This document shows positions 5,547-7,326 of a DNA stretch of 7,326 nucleotides, in pieces. The stretch's first letter is position 1. Each line of letters opens with the position of its first letter. Under the pieces are notes generated by a model. That model was given only the letters and a program-made list of their open reading frames with translations. It was not told the origin of the DNA and made no database searches. The stretch spans positions 1 through 7,326 of the forward strand of contig MFIX01000227.1 in NCBI GenBank assembly GCA_001780825.1, given 5' to 3'. The DNA is from Candidatus Glassbacteria bacterium RIFCSPLOWO2_12_FULL_58_11 (GTDB lineage Bacteria; Gemmatimonadota; Glassbacteria; GWA2-58-10). Both the position numbers and the translations under genes were made by a program.

Positions 5547-6701
5547 ATGGATAAATTCGCCGAAATCAGAACGCTCTTCCCGGCAACAGAAACCGGGGTT
5601 TACATGAATAATGCGGCGGTGGCGCCGGTTCCTCCCTTTATCAGCCGCGAGGCGCTGCTGGTCTGGGAAGACTACGCGGCGCACGGAGGCGCCAACGGCA
5701 ATCAGTGGCTGAAGCGGGTGGAGGAGGCCCGCGCCGCTCTGGCTAAATTGGCGGGCGGTACGGCCGAGGAGATATTTTTCACGAAAAATACCTCGGAAGG
5801 TCTGGTAATCGCGGCCAACAGCCTGCCCTGGCGCAAAGGGGATAATGTCGTCTCCCTGCGGGGCGAATTCCCGGCGGTGACCGTGCCGCTGCACCTGCTG
5901 GCCTCCCGGGGCGTCGAACTGCGCCTGGTCGACCCGCAGAAGGACAACAGCTACCAGATTGAGGATATCGAAGCCGCTCTGGACCGCTCGACCCGGATGC
6001 TGATGGTCAGCTTTGTCGAATTCCATACCGGCTTCCGAAACGATTTGAAAGCTTTGGGTGCGCTCTGCCATGAGCGGGACATCTTTTTCGCGGTGGATGG
6101 AGTCCAGGGCGTTGGCGCCCTGCGCACCGCGGTGCGGGACTGGCAGGTTGACCTGTTCAGCGCCGGGGGCCATAAATGGCTGCTCGCCGGCGAGGGGATC
6201 GGCTTCTGCTACATTCGCAAAGAATATCTGGAAGAGCTCGATCCACTGGCCTGCTCCTGGCTCAGTGTCGAGGAGCCGCTCGAGTTCCTGCGGCACGATA
6301 TCGGCCTGGCGCCTTTCGACAGGCCGCTGCGCCAGGATGCCCAACGCTTCGAGGGCGGCACGCTCAACATTGCCGGCATAATGGCGCTGGGCAAAAGCGT
6401 CGAGACTCTGCTCGAGCTGGGGCCGGAGAATATCGAGCGCCATATCTTCAAACTTGGAGCCCTGGCCGCGGAGGGACTCGAGCGCAAAGGCTATCAGGTG
6501 ATCAGCCCCCGAAAAGAGGGACAGCGCAGCGGGATTACCTGTTTCCGCTCCCGAACTCGGGACAACCGCCAGGTACTGGTCGATCTCCGGCGTCAAAAAT
6601 TCGGACTGGGGTTCCCCTGCGGCTCGATCCGCCTCTCGCCCCACTATTACAACAATGAACAAGATATCGAGGCCCTGCTGGCCGCGCTGCCCGAGGACTA
6701 G
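5547..6701 (+). CDS. Class V aminotransferase-fold PLP enzyme (cysteine desulfurase / isopenicillin-N epimerase-like)
   Basis: 384 residues, full length for fold-type I, class V PLP enzymes. Residues that bind the cofactor are visible: NTSEG (81-85, phosphate end), Asp184 and Gln187 in AVDGVQGVGAL (182-192), and the Schiff-base lysine Lys210 in SAGGHKW (205-211). The N-terminal YMNNAAVAP (19-27) is the usual substrate-loop start, and the C-terminal IRLSPHYYNNEQDI (361-374) carries the carboxylate-binding Arg362. The canonical SufS segment HHC is absent, but Cys358 (FPCGS) sits just before Arg362. A desulfurase, epimerase, kynureninase-like or lyase activity cannot be told apart from sequence. 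The start is ATG 5547, with only a weak TAGG upstream. It appears to be a single gene: a miniature element lies before it and a hairpin-rich spacer after it. Confidence 0.87.
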   Translation: MDKFAEIRTLFPATETGVYMNNAAVAPVPPFISREALLVWEDYAAHGGANGNQWLKRVEEARAALAKLAGGTAEEIFFTKNTSEGLVIAANSLPWRKGDNVVSLRGEFPAVTVPLHLLASRGVELRLVDPQKDNSYQIEDIEAALDRSTRMLMVSFVEFHTGFRNDLKALGALCHERDIFFAVDGVQGVGALRTAVRDWQVDLFSAGGHKWLLAGEGIGFCYIRKEYLEELDPLACSWLSVEEPLEFLRHDIGLAPFDRPLRQDAQRFEGGTLNIAGIMALGKSVETLLELGPENIERHIFKLGALAAEGLERKGYQVISPRKEGQRSGITCFRSRTRDNRQVLVDLRRQKFGLGFPCGSIRLSPHYYNNEQDIEALLAALPED

Positions 6702-6720
6702 AAGCAGTAACCTGACTCCC

Positions 6721-6754
6721 GGGGAAATCCCCCTTCCGCCGGGCTGGAGCGGAA
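6721..6754 (+). other. Pair of hairpins after the aminotransferase gene
   Basis: GGGG-AAAT-CCCC (6721-6732) is followed by TTCCGC (6734-6739) pairing with GCGGAA (6749-6754) across a 9-base loop. The pair starts 20 bases after the aminotransferase stop. No T run follows, so this is not a standard intrinsic terminator; it may protect the mRNA 3' end. Confidence 0.4.
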
Positions 6755-6784
6755 TGAGCTGGCGCTGAGGATTTGACGGCGGGC

Positions 6785-6869
6785 GGGGCGGCGCCTGTGC
6801 AAGGCTGCACAGGCCCGGGCGCCGGGGACCCGGCGGCCGGGCGCGCATAGTTCATGCGCGCGCCGCCCC
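6785..6869 (+). other. Multi-branched structured element upstream of the exported hydrolase gene
   Basis: An outer stem, GGGGCGGCGC (6785-6794) with GCGCCGCCCC (6860-6869), encloses three hairpins. The first is CCTGTGCA/TGCACAGG (6794-6801 with 6806-6813). The second is CGCCGG/CCGGCG (6820-6825 with 6830-6835). The third is GCGCGCAT/ATGCGCGC (6841-6848 with 6854-6861); it shares two bases with the outer stem, so stem ends compete. It ends 50 bases before the next start codon. It could be a structured 5' leader RNA, a small RNA or a REP-like DNA palindrome cluster. It matches no riboswitch I recognise. Confidence 0.5.
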
Positions 6870-6919
6870 CGCGCTCTCGGGCTTGTGTCACTGCTGACAT
6901 TTATCCGGAGAAAACGCTG

Positions 6920-7326
6920 ATGAAAAACCCGTATGTCGTGCTAATCCCGCTCCTTGCCGCTCTGGCTACCCCGGCTCCCTCTCTTCTCGCCCAGCCTTGC
7001 CCGGAAGACACTCTTACCGCACAGTCGCCGCTGCCGCTGACCGACATTCTCACCGACTACCTGCCGGTGGACCAGATAAGCGGCGGGCCGGTCCGCAAGA
7101 TCACGATTTGCGGCCGCGAAGGCTGGGAACGCAAGCGCCCCTCGATCCTGAGGAGGGCGGAAGCCCTTCTGGGAATAGCTCCCGAACTGCAAGGAGGCCT
7201 GGAGGCCCGCTTTACCGATCAGGTACAGCGCCGGGGCTATCTGGAGCGCCGGGTGCGATTCAACAGCGGCACCGGCGACACGGTCAGCGGCTACCTGCTG
7301 CTGCCGGATGGAGTTTCTCCGCGGAA
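6920..7326 (+). CDS. Exported protein, probable alpha/beta-hydrolase (acetyl xylan esterase / dienelactone hydrolase-like), N-terminal part
   Basis: The first 135 codons lie in the window and the frame is open at the right edge. ATG 6920 follows GGAG at 6907-6910 with 9 bases spacing. A typical signal peptide is seen: Lys2, hydrophobic residues 5-24, and likely cleavage at SLLA/QP after Ala24, so the mature protein would be periplasmic, outer-membrane-associated or secreted. The segment GWERKRPSILRRAEALLG (68-85) and the strand pattern ending in VSGYLLLPDG (122-131) resemble the region just before the catalytic core in secreted esterases of the AXE1/dienelactone-hydrolase clan, where the chain then enters the first core strand. 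The nucleophile Ser motif would lie beyond the window, so the enzyme class is inferred, not shown. Confidence 0.62.
   Translation, partial: MKNPYVVLIPLLAALATPAPSLLAQPCPEDTLTAQSPLPLTDILTDYLPVDQISGGPVRKITICGREGWERKRPSILRRAEALLGIAPELQGGLEARFTDQVQRRGYLERRVRFNSGTGDTVSGYLLLPDGVSPR

Noticed and set aside
5526..6848. 440-codon minus-strand open frame opposite the aminotransferase
   Set aside because: The plus strand carries the complete PLP-enzyme signature set; the minus frame is a by-product of GC-rich codon use.
1..7326. CRISPR array, tRNA genes, toxin-antitoxin or phage modules
   Set aside because: I found no regularly spaced direct repeats, no tRNA cloverleaf and no short paired genes of that kind on either strand.

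Overview
The window is GC-rich bacterial chromosome with AT-rich patches confined to intergenic DNA. It carries no rRNA, tRNA, CRISPR array or phage gene that I can see. The gene set (a 2-hydroxyacyl-CoA-dehydratase-type [4Fe-4S] activator ATPase, a cysteine-rich PP-loop enzyme, rubrerythrin and secreted hydrolases) fits an anaerobic or microaerophilic bacterium, probably from an uncultured lineage. The sequence alone does not fix the phylum.

Minus-strand operon (2113 down to 1, continuing off the left edge). Three overlapping genes are read in the order: small BadF/HgdC-type ATPase (2113-1460), PP-loop ATPase fused to an NFACT-R (DUF814) RNA-binding domain (1470-412), and the N-terminal part of mnmE (about 433-1). 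MnmE makes the xm5 part of the modification at tRNA wobble uridine 34. The PP-loop protein has the cysteine layout of an Fe-S-dependent tRNA thiolase, and the ATPase keeps both cluster cysteines of dehydratase activators. Together they suggest a tRNA U34 modification operon with a dedicated Fe-S ATPase. This is the most novel content of the window.

Divergent gene (2378-4168, plus). It encodes an exported protein with three degenerate LysM-like modules and a C-terminal AmpD/PGRP-type amidase domain whose third zinc ligand appears to be missing. The shared upstream region contains an inverted repeat that forms two overlapping, opposite-facing sigma70-like promoters.

Plus-strand right half. An AT-rich leader with a Fur/PerR-like box precedes rubrerythrin (4508-5077), which ends at a textbook intrinsic terminator (5108-5143). 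A gene-free stretch follows, containing an 87-bp TA-flanked miniature inverted-repeat element next to a class V aminotransferase gene (5547-6701). After that comes a densely hairpinned intergenic region (6720-6869) and the start of an exported alpha/beta-hydrolase-like gene (6920 to the right edge).
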